NCBI GenBank assembly: GCA_028281925.1
Contig: JANQIX010000006.1
Location: 62,001 to 126,000 of the forward strand
Length of the DNA: 64,000 bases
Direction of reading: 5' to 3'
DNA from: Alphaproteobacteria bacterium
GTDB taxonomy: Bacteria; Pseudomonadota; Alphaproteobacteria; DSM-16000; Inquilinaceae
A program made the translations under genes and the position numbers. The notes beneath the pieces were generated by a model. The model did no database searches and was not told where the DNA came from. It saw only the letters and a program-made list of their open reading frames with translations. Shown here piece after piece: positions 35,601-43,548 of the stretch; the stretch's first letter is position 1, and each line of letters opens with the position of its first letter.

Positions 35601-36474
35601 CAGGTGCTGGCGCCCCCTGATCCTGGCTGCTCGCCTGGCTCCCTGAAGGAGCTTCGGGACTGGGCGACACGTCTGCCGGCGGGAAATACCTTCTCCGCAA
35701 CACCTCTATGACCGGCTGGTCGATGCTGGACGGCAGCTGCCAATCGGCCGTCACCAGGGATGACGCTTCGGCCGGGGTGCCACTGGCGCTTACCCGTTCC
35801 ACATACCGCCAAGGCTCGACCTGCACCCTGGCCGTCAGCCGCCCCTCGGCTGCCGACACTTCCTCTTGGCGAAACAGCCCCTCCCGTCGCGCCCGCCAGT
35901 CGCTCACCGCTTCGGGCAGCATCCACGTCCTGTCCGCTCCGGCCAGGTCGCCATCGAACTGCGCCAATGCCGCTTCCCGCGACATCACGCCGGTACGCAC
36001 GGCTTCGGCCAGCCGGTCAACCGTCAGTCCGAAATCCGTTGTCCGCTGGGCGGTGACGGCACCGTGCTGAAACGTGACGGCACGTGACCTCAGTGACGAT
36101 CGGAGGTCGCCCAGCCGTTCCGTCAGCATCTCCCTGGCGAGGTCGTTGGGCGCCTCTTCCAGCATCTGCCCGAACCACTGGTCCCATTCGACGCCCATTT
36201 GCTGGGTGTGCCCCGGCGCACCTTCGCCGGCACCACTTCTCAATTCGGCCTCACGACGCGCCCAGTGCACCTGTGCATCGGCCGTCACCCGTGAGACCCA
36301 GGAAACGGCGTCGGCTTCGGCCTCCTGCTCGATGATGGTCCCAACCTGCTCCAGACCGTCTGCCAACGCCTGCATACCGGCACCGGCCGTTGGGTCGTCG
36401 CTGGCCCGGTGATCCAGCCGCGGTTTGGGGACGGTTGTGCTCTCACCGTACCGGGGAACGCGACCGATCTGCAT
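32686..36474 (-). CDS. Giant internal virion protein (1262 aa) with tandem repeat
   Basis: A 1262-residue protein whose ATG overlaps the gp14-like stop (TGATG). The N-terminal 230 residues are helical. Around residues 235-370 two copies of a 65-residue unit follow each other, each with WQLPSSI-x2-PxIEVLRRRxFPP and a Ser/Pro/Gln-rich tail. Residues 370-800 are helical with TPR-like periodicity; 960-1060 hold GPLTRVGMIGAQLGAGIFDPINLAAS, a hydrophobic segment seen in large podoviral ejection proteins. The C-terminus is polar. By position it corresponds to the T7 gp15/gp16 internal-core class. No lysozyme or polymerase motif was recognised. Confidence 0.7.
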   Translation of the reverse strand: MQIGRVPRYGESTTVPKPRLDHRASDDPTAGAGMQALADGLEQVGTIIEQEAEADAVSWVSRVTADAQVHWARREAELRSGAGEGAPGHTQQMGVEWDQWFGQMLEEAPNDLAREMLTERLGDLRSSLRSRAVTFQHGAVTAQRTTDFGLTVDRLAEAVRTGVMSREAALAQFDGDLAGADRTWMLPEAVSDWRARREGLFRQEEVSAAEGRLTARVQVEPWRYVERVSASGTPAEASSLVTADWQLPSSIDQPVIEVLRRRYFPPADVSPSPEAPSGSQASSQDQGAPAPGQSTSVAPTQAASLAPAEWQLPSSIYEPAIEVLRRRHFPPVDASTTPDTSRVSSASNQDQGLPTPEQSTGIAPTADLEDDPDFQALDPEGQQRVVEVARDAAWQTSIETIARASQRIEDEVRLLQNGQTVDAEAEVQREEIDAAFQPDDAEERWEYLLRWRAIGARMREVRGLTPQEQTALLVAQTDATEREVLQAAIDRDRHLRTEDPVAYVLSYHGVLNDAVDRVAPDSPDSELLARIAQGLLGEQQRIGISDPRPMPRALVDTFLRAWGSLEPQARVDYLRRFASGFDDAAGAEGAFAQLAEAGLPWAALTIATLDPQFQARAAYELAIIAGDEASDLRLGVPANVDLDGLREGVEEALTEFHASTLLYRRDRLGDESYLSQAVRLTHYYVGDQIGLEPEEATALAADGIANARYNYFDIDGHVIRVPVRRDAQLIEERANALLGNPDAFGPVPVTAEVPEQTPEQLRQLFRSRLADSGFWVTAPDDSGLVLMIETLGGGATMVPDRFGVPITMSWDELEGRQRGDGATAMGLPVLGLGPIVSTQGGIIETPAGWRFLNLDIIRTPFNEAIEAALIEGRRSAPTDSLRRSADMHHAESGGGPRQMPGFMIDPADLPGGGGGGMAPPPEPVWLDAETANRRYGHLGLNFDEGVFEVYAELLAQRRIEELTHDWLMRRAEGPLTRVGMIGAQLGAGIFDPINLAASFIPVYGQARVANRFRQFGRTAERFVQGVYGSAVTGTASEIFVSSVRRREQSEISLSESAQNVIVSSILGGFLNIPLSRVSDFVWPRVDPSRRIPDQSPSSDPTSVGSGADDLAQMPSADVREIVGGGEITIQTSGETSSLTLVRSSTAGPLAGRSSSLPDTIRIEVLHGRLAEGNDPAAVTLDDIAAVPHVLDNPNRQQMTLDVGIDAALWRVQRDQRELVYIAFRGRGDIDLHVAILVQDTAQRPANALDAITIDDAGNLGTP

Positions 36475-37028
36475 CAGGTTCCCCCTCCTGCAACACCAGT
36501 GTTCCCAACAATCAACCGCCCACTGCCGGTGGCACCATAGCCGCCGACCGATGGCTTGCTCGCCGGTGTTGAAAGGGACTTGTACGCCCCATGACCGATC
36601 CTTCCGGCCGATGTCAGCAGTGACGTTCCGGCTCCGAACATCGCGCTACGCTCCGCCGATCGTGCCTGGCTGCGCAGCAGATTGGCCCTGGCCATGTAAT
36701 CCGTCGCTTCCACCTCACCGCTGTATCGGGCCGTCAGGGCGTCCAGTTCGACGCTCGCTGCTGTGTCTCCCAGCACCTCCAGAGGTGTGCCTTCTGCAGT
36801 CACGCCGGCTGCGGCAAACGCCGTGCGTTGCTGGCCCAGCGCCCGGGCACCGGCATCGCGGATGCGTCGCGCCTCTTCCGCTGCCTGCTGTCGCGCGATC
36901 ACGGCGTTACGGTCGGCGATGGCGGCGTTGTACCTGGCGGACGCCGCCTGCGCCCGGCCCTGCTGAATCGTGCTGATCGCACCGACGACCGCAGTTACGG
37001 CCGCCACAATCGTCATGGGTTCGCACAT
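36474..37028 (-). CDS. Internal virion protein, T7 gp14-like
   Basis: 184 residues opening MCEPMTIVAAVTAVVGAIST, then QQGRAQAASARYNAAIADRNAVIARQQAAEEARR. This hydrophobic start followed by a long Ala/Gln/Arg helix is typical of gp14-like core proteins of T7-type and related phages. The middle has AAAGVTAEGTPLEVLGDTA, matching the conserved 'AA-GV-x3-GS' block. It is coupled to the 1262-residue gene. In the virion it would form the outer-membrane part of the ejection channel. Confidence 0.78.
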   Translation of the reverse strand: MCEPMTIVAAVTAVVGAISTIQQGRAQAASARYNAAIADRNAVIARQQAAEEARRIRDAGARALGQQRTAFAAAGVTAEGTPLEVLGDTAASVELDALTARYSGEVEATDYMARANLLRSQARSAERSAMFGAGTSLLTSAGRIGHGAYKSLSTPASKPSVGGYGATGSGRLIVGNTGVAGGGT

Positions 37029-37120
37029 TACCCGCTTGCCTTCACGTCAGACGCCCGCGCAATGCCGGCAACACACATCGCTCACACCCCCGCACAGCCT
37101 GTCCATGGCCGCCCGCGCCG

Positions 37121-37924
37121 TCAGGCGCCGACGACCCCCGGATATCCGACCTCATGCAGACGCCGCCACTTGGCCTTGGCATCCGCATGGCCGAGATGTC
37201 CCGCATCGGCCAGCGACGCCATGAAACCCGGATCCTGCTTCAGCGATCCGATTTCCGTGCGCGCTTCGGCGGCGCTGGCGGCAAATCGGCCTTCGCCTTG
37301 CCCCACCAGGGTGTCTTCGTCGAAATGCTCGCCGATGCGGGCGAACAGCCGCACCAGTGTGGGGCTGCCGATGGAAGCCTCCAGTGCATCCAGTTCCTCC
37401 GCGCCGCTGAAATGCAGCGCGGCCCGCCGCGCCAACTCCAGCTTGCGGTCGTAGTCCGCGCCCCAGTCAGCCCTCAGCTCTTGGTCGAGCTGCGCGTGCG
37501 TCCGGGCTGTCGCCGCCATCTGTTGCTGTTCGGTCTCCAGCAGACCACCGACCCAGCCGTCGTGCAGGACCCGCGCCTGCACCGGCGTCAGGTTGGCCTT
37601 GTGGGCAAGGGTACGAAAGCTGTCTGCCGCATCCTCCCGGTACCATCCCTTTGGCGCCCCCTGGGGCGGCGCCAGCGCATAGTCCTTCGCCTCCTCCGGC
37701 GCGCCCAGCTTCCGCATCACGGCGCGGAACCCGTCTTCGTCACCGGCCTTCGGCACGGCGATCCTGTCGGTTCCCACCAAGCGCTCCAGATGGGCATAGC
37801 TCTTGACTACATCCGCCGGGCTCTTCCAGCCCTTGGCTGCCACCAGTTCGGCATGCTCACCCAGATCGGTCGCCCAGCCGGCGTCTGCCGGCTCGGCGCC
37901 CACGTCGGGCATAGTGTCGGTCAT
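37121..37924 (-). CDS. Capsid assembly scaffolding-like protein
   Basis: 267 residues, acidic and helical, with AAAGGAG before the ATG. The ATG overlaps the previous stop (ATGA). Residues 25-70 (AELVAAKGWKSPADVVKSYAHLERLVG) and the following VPKAGDED...RKLGAPEEAKDYAL segment are typical of phage scaffold-like proteins annotated near portals. The C-terminal helix-turn (AKAKWRRLHEVGYPG) could bind the capsid. It is placed directly after portal genes as in T7, but the capsid gene is far away. Confidence 0.68.
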   Translation of the reverse strand: MTDTMPDVGAEPADAGWATDLGEHAELVAAKGWKSPADVVKSYAHLERLVGTDRIAVPKAGDEDGFRAVMRKLGAPEEAKDYALAPPQGAPKGWYREDAADSFRTLAHKANLTPVQARVLHDGWVGGLLETEQQQMAATARTHAQLDQELRADWGADYDRKLELARRAALHFSGAEELDALEASIGSPTLVRLFARIGEHFDEDTLVGQGEGRFAASAAEARTEIGSLKQDPGFMASLADAGHLGHADAKAKWRRLHEVGYPGVVGA

Positions 37925-38202
37925 TGGTCGCTCCTTTCCATCAGCTCCGACAGGCGCTCGGGTTGCAGTGCCAACATGTCTTGCAGATGCAGCCAGACCG
38001 CCCGCTTGCCTTCATTGAACGCCGTGCCATGCGGGTCGCCCGGCACCACGCTGGATTGCGTGGCACAGCAGATCTGGGCCAGGTCGGCCAGCACCAGGCG
38101 GGCAGCAGCGTCGTCCGGCGCCAACCGCTGGCGATAGGCGGCCGCAACATCGGCTGCCTCTCGTGCCCAGGTGCGGCTCAACCAGCTTGGTCCGCTAAGC
38201 AC
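37921..38202 (-). CDS. Small phage protein, Bbp19-like
   Basis: 93 residues from GTG 38202, overlapping the portal stop by 8 bases and the scaffold start by ATGA. The pattern LVLADLAQICCATQSSVVPGDPHGTAFNEGKRAVWLHLQDML matches a recurrent small phage protein ('DL...fvpgDp..TAFxEGxR.vxLhI') found between portal and scaffold genes in podoviruses such as Bordetella BPP-1. Function is unknown. The start codon is chosen by overlap logic. Confidence 0.62.
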   Translation of the reverse strand: MLSGPSWLSRTWAREAADVAAAYRQRLAPDDAAARLVLADLAQICCATQSSVVPGDPHGTAFNEGKRAVWLHLQDMLALQPERLSELMERSDQ

Positions 38203-39859
38203 CGGCCTGGCCCATTGCTCCGGCGATGCCCTGAACCAGCTCTGCCCCGCCCTCGGTTGCGGCCAGGCGCTGTGCAGCGCCAGCCCCTTGCTCCGCCGCC
38301 TTGGCCGCCTGCTGCAGCATTGCCATCTGCTGTTGTGCGGCCTGAGCCTGAGCCCGTTGTTGGCGCAGCTCAGCCACCTCATCCTGCCCGCGCAGGATCG
38401 CGGCCGGCGCTCCCCAGGCCTCGGCCAGGCGCCGAGCCAGGGCATCGGGATCGAAATTGTCGACCACCGTCGGCTCGATCTGGGCCAAGGGCGCAATGCT
38501 CTCCAGCGCACGCAGCATCGCCTGCCCGTCCGCCGCCTTCTGCGCCTTGGCCAGCGGCGAGACATAGTCGACCTTCAACTCCCGCCCTTCCAGTTCCGGC
38601 GGTGGCTCCGGCAGTTGCCGGTTGCGCTGCATCACGGCGAACACCCGGTCGATCAGCGGATCCAGGAACTCCGACTGCAGCCGACCCAGGTGCGGGCCCA
38701 GCAGGCGCAGCTTTTCTTCCTGCCGCGCCATCACCTCGGTCGCGGTCATGTCGGCCCGGCCGACCATCTGCATCAGCGAGAAGTAGAAGGCCTCACGAAT
38801 TGCGCCGCGCCGTTGCTCCTCCATCTCCAGGCCGATATCGACCCGAGTGCCGGTCAACAGCGGCTGCACCAGCGGCCTGCCATCCTGGTTGACACCGCCA
38901 AAGTTGACGCTGCCCGGATAGAGTCGCATCGGCCGATAGACGCCGTCGTCGAACGCAATCAAGGGCGGATTGACCGCCTTGTGCGCCGCCTCGATGGTGC
39001 TGCGCGCCATCTGGTTCAGCATCTTCACGTCGGCCAGCGCCAGCATTGCGGGCGAGCGGCCATAGACTTCCCCGGCAGCCGTCGACCACCGCGGCACCTG
39101 GAACGGAAACTCGGCAAAGCCGCCTCGACGCAAAACCTTGCGCCCGGTCACATCGACATAGAGTGAGGCCCAGGGCTTACCCCGCTCCGCCTTACCCTCG
39201 ACTTCCTTGGCAGGCAGGACGGCATGCAGGAACGGAAAGGCGCGGTCGGGCTGCTTCTCCGCAGCGTCCCGCAGCTTACCCTCCAATTGCCCGTCGCCGA
39301 ACCGCTGCACCGCCTGGCGCGCCGTCATCTCGAAACTGCGGAAGACGGTGTCGACGGTTCCTCCGTCATCCTCAGCCACGCAGGTTTCAGCCAAGGGCCG
39401 GGTTGAAAACCGCAGATACCCTTCCCCGACTACATCCTCGCTGTAGAAGACGCCGGTGCCGAAGGTCGCGAGGTCGGCATAGAGCTCGAACACACGGGCG
39501 TAGAACTGCCCTCCGTTGTGGGCGAACAGGCTGCGCATGTGCTCCGCCGCCAGGTCCAGCCATTCCTTGACCGGCTGGAATCCTGCCAGATCGGGATCGT
39601 CGATGGTCAGCGCAAACCATTGATTGGCAGCGTTGGTGACCATGCCCCACAGACCGGCGGCCAGCGCTTCGACCGCATGGCCGGGCGTGCCGTCATAGAT
39701 TTCGCGGCTGCGCTTCTCCCCCGGCGATCGCGGGCCGGTGAAGTCTGCCCGCAGCGGGCGCACGAAGTCGGCCAGCTCCTGCCAATGTGCCTCCCAGGTG
39801 CCGCGTGCGGCCTTCAGTTCGCCGTGACGCCGGATCAGCTCATGCGCCAGGTCGTCCAT
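38195..39859 (-). CDS. Phage portal (head-to-tail connector) protein
   Basis: 554 residues of the podoviral head-tail connector family. Typical blocks are RRHGELKAARGTWEAHWQEL at the N-terminus, REIYDGTPGHAVEALAAGLWG, TFGTGVFYSED, VPRWSTAAGEVYGRSPAM, and a C-terminal DMTATEVMARQEEKLRLLGP. A Gln/Ala-rich helix ends the protein. ATG 39859 overlaps the preceding stop (TGATG); a GTG one codon earlier is possible. It forms the dodecameric DNA channel. Confidence 0.88.
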   Translation of the reverse strand: MDDLAHELIRRHGELKAARGTWEAHWQELADFVRPLRADFTGPRSPGEKRSREIYDGTPGHAVEALAAGLWGMVTNAANQWFALTIDDPDLAGFQPVKEWLDLAAEHMRSLFAHNGGQFYARVFELYADLATFGTGVFYSEDVVGEGYLRFSTRPLAETCVAEDDGGTVDTVFRSFEMTARQAVQRFGDGQLEGKLRDAAEKQPDRAFPFLHAVLPAKEVEGKAERGKPWASLYVDVTGRKVLRRGGFAEFPFQVPRWSTAAGEVYGRSPAMLALADVKMLNQMARSTIEAAHKAVNPPLIAFDDGVYRPMRLYPGSVNFGGVNQDGRPLVQPLLTGTRVDIGLEMEEQRRGAIREAFYFSLMQMVGRADMTATEVMARQEEKLRLLGPHLGRLQSEFLDPLIDRVFAVMQRNRQLPEPPPELEGRELKVDYVSPLAKAQKAADGQAMLRALESIAPLAQIEPTVVDNFDPDALARRLAEAWGAPAAILRGQDEVAELRQQRAQAQAAQQQMAMLQQAAKAAEQGAGAAQRLAATEGGAELVQGIAGAMGQAGA

Positions 39860-40158
39860 CACCCCTTCCCCAAACGTACCGCAACGCTGCCGCTGGTGTA
39901 GCCACCGGCCTTGATGCCGATGCGCAGGAAGCCGGTCTCATCGCCGTCGTAGGAAGTCTCGGCATCACTGGTATGGCTCTCGACATCGCGCCAGTTGGTG
40001 CCATCCAGCATCCGCTGCAGCGTTACGGTGCCGTTGAAGGCGGTCCCGGCAACGCTGACGGAAGCGCGCTCGAGCTGTTGGACCACCAGCGGGTCCGTCC
40101 ACGTGTCTTCAGCATTGATGGTCGCGGCGACGGCGCCGCGAGTTGCCGGCTTGGCCAT
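39859..40158 (-). CDS. Small phage protein upstream of portal
   Basis: 99 residues with GGGAG before the ATG. It is beta-rich: TDPLVVQQLERASVSVAGTAFNGTVTLQR...DGTNWRDVES...ETGFLRIGIKAGGYTSGSVAVRL. This alternating-strand pattern resembles small virion or head-completion proteins seen in the same position in podo-like prophages. Its stop overlaps the portal ATG. Function is inferred from context only. Confidence 0.65.
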   Translation of the reverse strand: MAKPATRGAVAATINAEDTWTDPLVVQQLERASVSVAGTAFNGTVTLQRMLDGTNWRDVESHTSDAETSYDGDETGFLRIGIKAGGYTSGSVAVRLGKG

Positions 40159-40162
40159 GGCG

Positions 40163-40366
40163 TCATTCTCCCAGAAGAGTCTTGCGGCCGACCGGCGCGG
40201 CCGTCAGATCGCCGCGGCCGCCGGTCAGGATGGTGGATGAGCGGCCCGCCGCGGCGGAGCGCCGGCGGCGTTCCTCCAACGCGGCCTGCTGCACGGCTGC
40301 GTCATCGCGTGTCGGCGGTGGCGGCGGCGGCGGTGGCGGCGGTTTCGGTGAGCTGAAGATGCACAT
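40163..40366 (-). CDS. Small proline-stretch phage protein
   Basis: 67 residues with GAGGAG directly before ATG 40366. It opens MCIFSSPK, then a run of ten prolines, then AAVQQAALEERRRRSAAAG and a C-terminal SSTILTGGRGDLTAAPVGRKTLLGE. The same design (short N-term, Pro run, charged helix, STILTG...KTLLG ending) recurs as a small protein near portal genes in many podo- and siphoviruses. It overlaps the 3' end of the upstream gp13-like gene by 65 bases in another frame. Confidence 0.75.
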   Translation of the reverse strand: MCIFSSPKPPPPPPPPPPTRDDAAVQQAALEERRRRSAAAGRSSTILTGGRGDLTAAPVGRKTLLGE

Positions 40367-40841
40367 GGCTCCTCGTCCAGGCGTAGGTGATGAAGGCTTC
40401 GTTGTTGCGTCCCTCGTGTGCGTGGACGCCTTCGGCCCGCGCGCCGAGATGCACGAGCCAGCGGTGCGCCGCGTGATGGGTGGCCATCGACCGGACCTCG
40501 CAGCGCCGGCACCCAAGTCCGACCAGCAGGGGCATAGCCTCCTCGCGCACGAAGCGCGTGACAGGGCGCGCAACCGTCGGCCACTCGTCGGTGGCGAACA
40601 TCATCGCGGACCACCGCCCCGGCCAGAGCTCCACCGCGCCGCACACCGCCACGGGCCGCTCGCGCCCAGCGGTCCAGGCGCATCCGCAAGCCCCAACGGC
40701 CGCGGTCAGCTCAAGGGCCAACGCAGCAGGGTCCTCCTCCCAACGGCATGCGAAGATCTCTCGCGCATCGGCAGCGCGCATGTTCAGCGCCACATACGTG
40801 GCCGCATCGAAGCTGAGCGGCCGAATCCATTCGTCAGCCAT
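40302..40841 (-). CDS. T7 gp13-like / DUF2833 protein (GNAT-like fold)
   Basis: 179 residues from ATG 40841, with GGAAG upstream and an 8-base overlap of the terminase stop. The pattern IRPLSFDAATYVALNMRAADAREIFACRW, followed by the strand PVAVCGAVELWPGRWSAMMFATDEWPTVARPVTRFV and CEVRSMATHHAAHRWLVHLGA, fits the acetyltransferase-like family that includes T7 gp13. The HRWLVHLGA helix is the usual acyl-CoA-binding end. In T7 the protein is needed for internal-core assembly. Enzymatic activity is uncertain. Confidence 0.75.
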   Translation of the reverse strand: MADEWIRPLSFDAATYVALNMRAADAREIFACRWEEDPAALALELTAAVGACGCAWTAGRERPVAVCGAVELWPGRWSAMMFATDEWPTVARPVTRFVREEAMPLLVGLGCRRCEVRSMATHHAAHRWLVHLGARAEGVHAHEGRNNEAFITYAWTRSHVHLQLTETAATAAAATADTR

Positions 40842-42147
40842 TGCGGACATCTTCCGGGTCCGTTGACGGATCTCCGTCAAAGTCCAGCGGCGAATAGCCG
40901 ACGATTGCGCGTGCCGGGGGCGCTGTCGCGCTGTCTTCGCGCCGCGTCACCGCGCCGTATCGGAACGCATCCGCGGCGTGCGAGGCCCAGTTGTGAAGGG
41001 GCGTCGTCTTGAACGTCCCAAGCCGCTCGTCATAGTCCGTTCGGTATTGACGCAACGCGTCCAGCCCTCGCGCGCAGCGTTCGGCATCGAACCAGCAGCG
41101 CGGCAACAGCAGGCGAACCGCGTTGATTCCGTCTTCCAGAGATTGCTGACGCGCGACAGTCGCGCGCAGGCCCAGGCCGGCGAGCGTCTCCACGCGGCTC
41201 CGCCCTGTGCCGAGTTCGCGCACCTTGGCGTCATGCGGCAGGATGTGGCGGCCATACACGTAAGCGCGCTCACCCAAGACCTTCGCGTAATGGTCCAGTC
41301 CCACCCCGCTTGCCTCGTAGTAGTCGATCAGCCGTACCTCACGGCCGACCGACTGGGCGAACCAGATGGCTGTCGCATCGTCGATGCCCAGGTCCCACCA
41401 TGTGTCCACCGGCGCGGCCGGTTCCCACGGCACGCGGGTGATGCGGTCCGCCGCCTCTGCCGCGGCCATCTCGCGCCCGTAATAGGCACCCTGTATCGCG
41501 ACCTGGAACGAGCACTCGAATTCCTGCGCGAACTGCTCAGCCGTCATTTGCTGGCGCGCCGCGTCCAGTTCCGCCGCCGGAATGATCCCCGTCTCGCTGG
41601 CGCGGTAGAGGGCGGCGTGCCAGTCCGGGTCGCGCTCGGCGGCCGTATAGACTTCCCAGAACTGGTTCCGTCCCTTGGGCGTGCCGATGAAGATCGCGCC
41701 GCCTTCCCGGTCGGCGAGCGCCGGGCGGATCACCTCGCCCCACAGGCCGGGCCGCATCTGGGCGTATTCGTCCAGCACCACCCAGTCCAGATAGAGGCCG
41801 CGCAGGCTGTCCGGATTGTCAGCGCCGTAAAGCGTAATCCGTGCCCCGCCGGGCAGGTCGACCCGCAATTCCGCTTCGCGCACACGGCGGCGGGGGACGG
41901 CGACGGTGTAGGCCTTCAGATAGTCCCAGGCCACTGCCTTGGCCTGGCGATAGAACGGCGCGATGTAGGCCAGCCGCGGCTTCGACACGCCCGCCGACGC
42001 AAGCCTCAGTGCGCGATCGATCAACTCGTTGACGCACAGCACCGTCTTGCCGAAGCGGCGATGGCAGACCAGCACGTTGAAACGCTTCAGCGCGCGATGC
42101 ACCTCAGCCTGATGCTGCCGCGGCCGATACCCGGTATCGATACGCAT
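40834..42147 (-). CDS. terL: Phage terminase large subunit
   Basis: 437 residues. The ATPase domain has a Walker-A-like CHRRFGKT, a Walker B (WVVLDEYAQM) and coupling motif IGTPKGRNQFWEVY. The nuclease domain has WWDLGIDDATAIWF and the C-terminal NWASHAADAFRYGA, giving the Asp residues of the RNase-H fold. It cuts and packages DNA into proheads. It overlaps the next gene, and the small subunit lies 288 bases upstream. The length is complete for this class. Confidence 0.9.
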   Translation of the reverse strand: MRIDTGYRPRQHQAEVHRALKRFNVLVCHRRFGKTVLCVNELIDRALRLASAGVSKPRLAYIAPFYRQAKAVAWDYLKAYTVAVPRRRVREAELRVDLPGGARITLYGADNPDSLRGLYLDWVVLDEYAQMRPGLWGEVIRPALADREGGAIFIGTPKGRNQFWEVYTAAERDPDWHAALYRASETGIIPAAELDAARQQMTAEQFAQEFECSFQVAIQGAYYGREMAAAEAADRITRVPWEPAAPVDTWWDLGIDDATAIWFAQSVGREVRLIDYYEASGVGLDHYAKVLGERAYVYGRHILPHDAKVRELGTGRSRVETLAGLGLRATVARQQSLEDGINAVRLLLPRCWFDAERCARGLDALRQYRTDYDERLGTFKTTPLHNWASHAADAFRYGAVTRREDSATAPPARAIVGYSPLDFDGDPSTDPEDVRNG

Positions 42148-42340
42148 TCAAACCCGTCGCTGTTGCGGAAGATCAAGCCGGCTGCCGCCAGCAAACATCC
42201 GGCCGCCGCATCGACTGAGGCACCGAACATGAAAACGCCCGCTCACGGACCCAGGTCCTGGCGGGCGCGATCTGCATCAAATGTCGGTATTGATGGGCGC
42301 CGGCCATCCAACAGGCGCGCAATCCCTCATCGTCTCTGCC

Positions 42341-42371
42341 AAAGTGTCCAAATTGGCTCAATTTGTCCAGA
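42341..42371 (+). repeat. 31-bp regulatory-like repeat, copy 1
   Basis: The pattern is AAAGTGTCC-N10-12-TTGTCCAGA in a 31-base window between the small and large terminase genes. Copy 2 is at 43042-43072. The ends are identical while the middle has diverged, which suits a bound site rather than a coding remnant. Confidence 0.55.
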
Positions 42372-42435
42372 TTTATTTCCTATGACCATTGTGTTGCGGG
42401 CGTCGCACGCACCATGCCGTTATGCGCGCCGACCC

Positions 42436-42726
42436 TCAGGCTTCCGGCGCCGTATCGTCCGGGCCTCGGTCGATCCCCGTGACAACCTCGAACGACGCAT
42501 CGTCCGCCTCGGTCTTAGTGGCAGCAGTGGCCATCGCTTTTCCCCATCCCCGCTCCAGCAGGGCGTTGGCGGCGGCGATGCGCACAGTTTCCTTGTCGCT
42601 GGTCCGGGCGATCTCGGCGAGCGTCTCGATCGCCAGCTTCGTATGCTTGCGGGCCAGTTCCTGCACCTCAGCCATGGTGCGACTGCGCCCACGGCGGCTC
42701 AGCGCACGTTTTTTGGTCTCAGTCAT
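42436..42726 (-). CDS. Putative phage terminase small subunit
   Basis: 96 residues: a basic N-terminus (KKRALSRRGRSR) followed by helices (MAEVQELARKHTKLAIETLAEIARTSDKETVRIAAANALLERGWGKA), with an acidic tail. This helix pattern recurs in proteins encoded just before large terminases of proteobacterial prophages. DNA recognition by the basic N-terminus is an inference. The ribosome binding site is weak. Confidence 0.65.
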   Translation of the reverse strand: MTETKKRALSRRGRSRTMAEVQELARKHTKLAIETLAEIARTSDKETVRIAAANALLERGWGKAMATAATKTEADDASFEVVTGIDRGPDDTAPEA

Positions 42727-43548
42727 GTCTGCGCTTGGTCCCGTCTGTCTGCTCGAATGCGAGCCGGAGCCGCTTCACGATGGGCGAATCCGGCCAGTGC
42801 AGCCCAAGGATTAGGATCCTGAAAGAACTAAGGGGTCCAGGGGCGGTGCCGGAAATCGGATCGACGTTCGCGTCCTGCTAACGATTGCCAGGCTGACAGC
42901 CGCATCCGCTTCCCAAGTATGTTCCGGTAGGGCCGCGAGATGCCTGGCATCTCTGCACATTGGTCAGGCACTGGCCGGTCACATCGGCACGCTTGCGTTG
43001 TGCATACTCTGCGCACATGGCCTGCAGGCAGCGTCACCGCAAAAGTGTCCGAAATCAGTCCGATTGTCCAGAACAAAGTCCTAGAACCGTCATCAATGCC
43101 GTTCGTGGCGAATGGGCTGTCGGTGCGGCCACACCCACGATCGGGCCCACGCTGACACCGGTGACCGCAATCACTGCGACGGCCGCCAAACCGCGTCCAC
43201 AGTGCCTTGGAGACAAAGCGGCAAGCGTCCTCGTTTCCGCTAGCAAGGTGAAGATGATGCCCACAACACGGCCCAAGCGCCCCATCCGAGATGTCAAGAC
43301 GGCACCCAAGGTTCTCGTTGCTCGCCGCGATCCAAAGGCCATCCGCGCGTTGCCGAAGATCGTGAAGAGCGTCAAGCGAACCGCGTCCATGGGCCCCGGA
43401 GCTTCCGCCCCTTCCACCGTGCAGGGCGCGAAAGGCAAGAAACGCCGCTAGGCGTCGGTCACGAAACACGGAACCGGTGCGAGGCGTCGACCGGGCACGC
43501 GTCTGACGAGGCTGTGCGACTACGGCTACTGAAGAGAGGGCTGCTCTG
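42727..43548. other. Phage regulatory-like region, no confident gene
   Basis: About 820 bases upstream of the terminase genes. A plus frame at 42960-43451 ends in a Lys/Arg-rich tail (KTAPKVLVARRDP...KGKKRR), and a minus frame at 43055-43438 reads as a hydrophobic protein. Neither has a good start or ribosome binding site, so neither is called. The second 31-bp repeat lies here. The stretch probably contains the promoter of the leftward packaging and virion operon. Confidence 0.4.
43042..43072 (+). repeat. 31-bp regulatory-like repeat, copy 2
   Basis: Identical to copy 1 at the outer nine bases on each side (AAAGTGTCC and TTGTCCAGA); 22 of 31 positions match overall by eye. It lies about 315 bases upstream of the small terminase start. 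Confidence 0.55.

Noticed and set aside
40978-42822. 614-codon plus-strand frame over the terminase
   Set aside because: TerL on the other strand carries Walker and nuclease motifs; this frame is its antisense shadow.
43055-43438. Hydrophobic minus-strand frame in the phage control region
   Set aside because: No ribosome binding site, overlapping a repeat element and an opposite frame of equal quality; not supportable as a gene.
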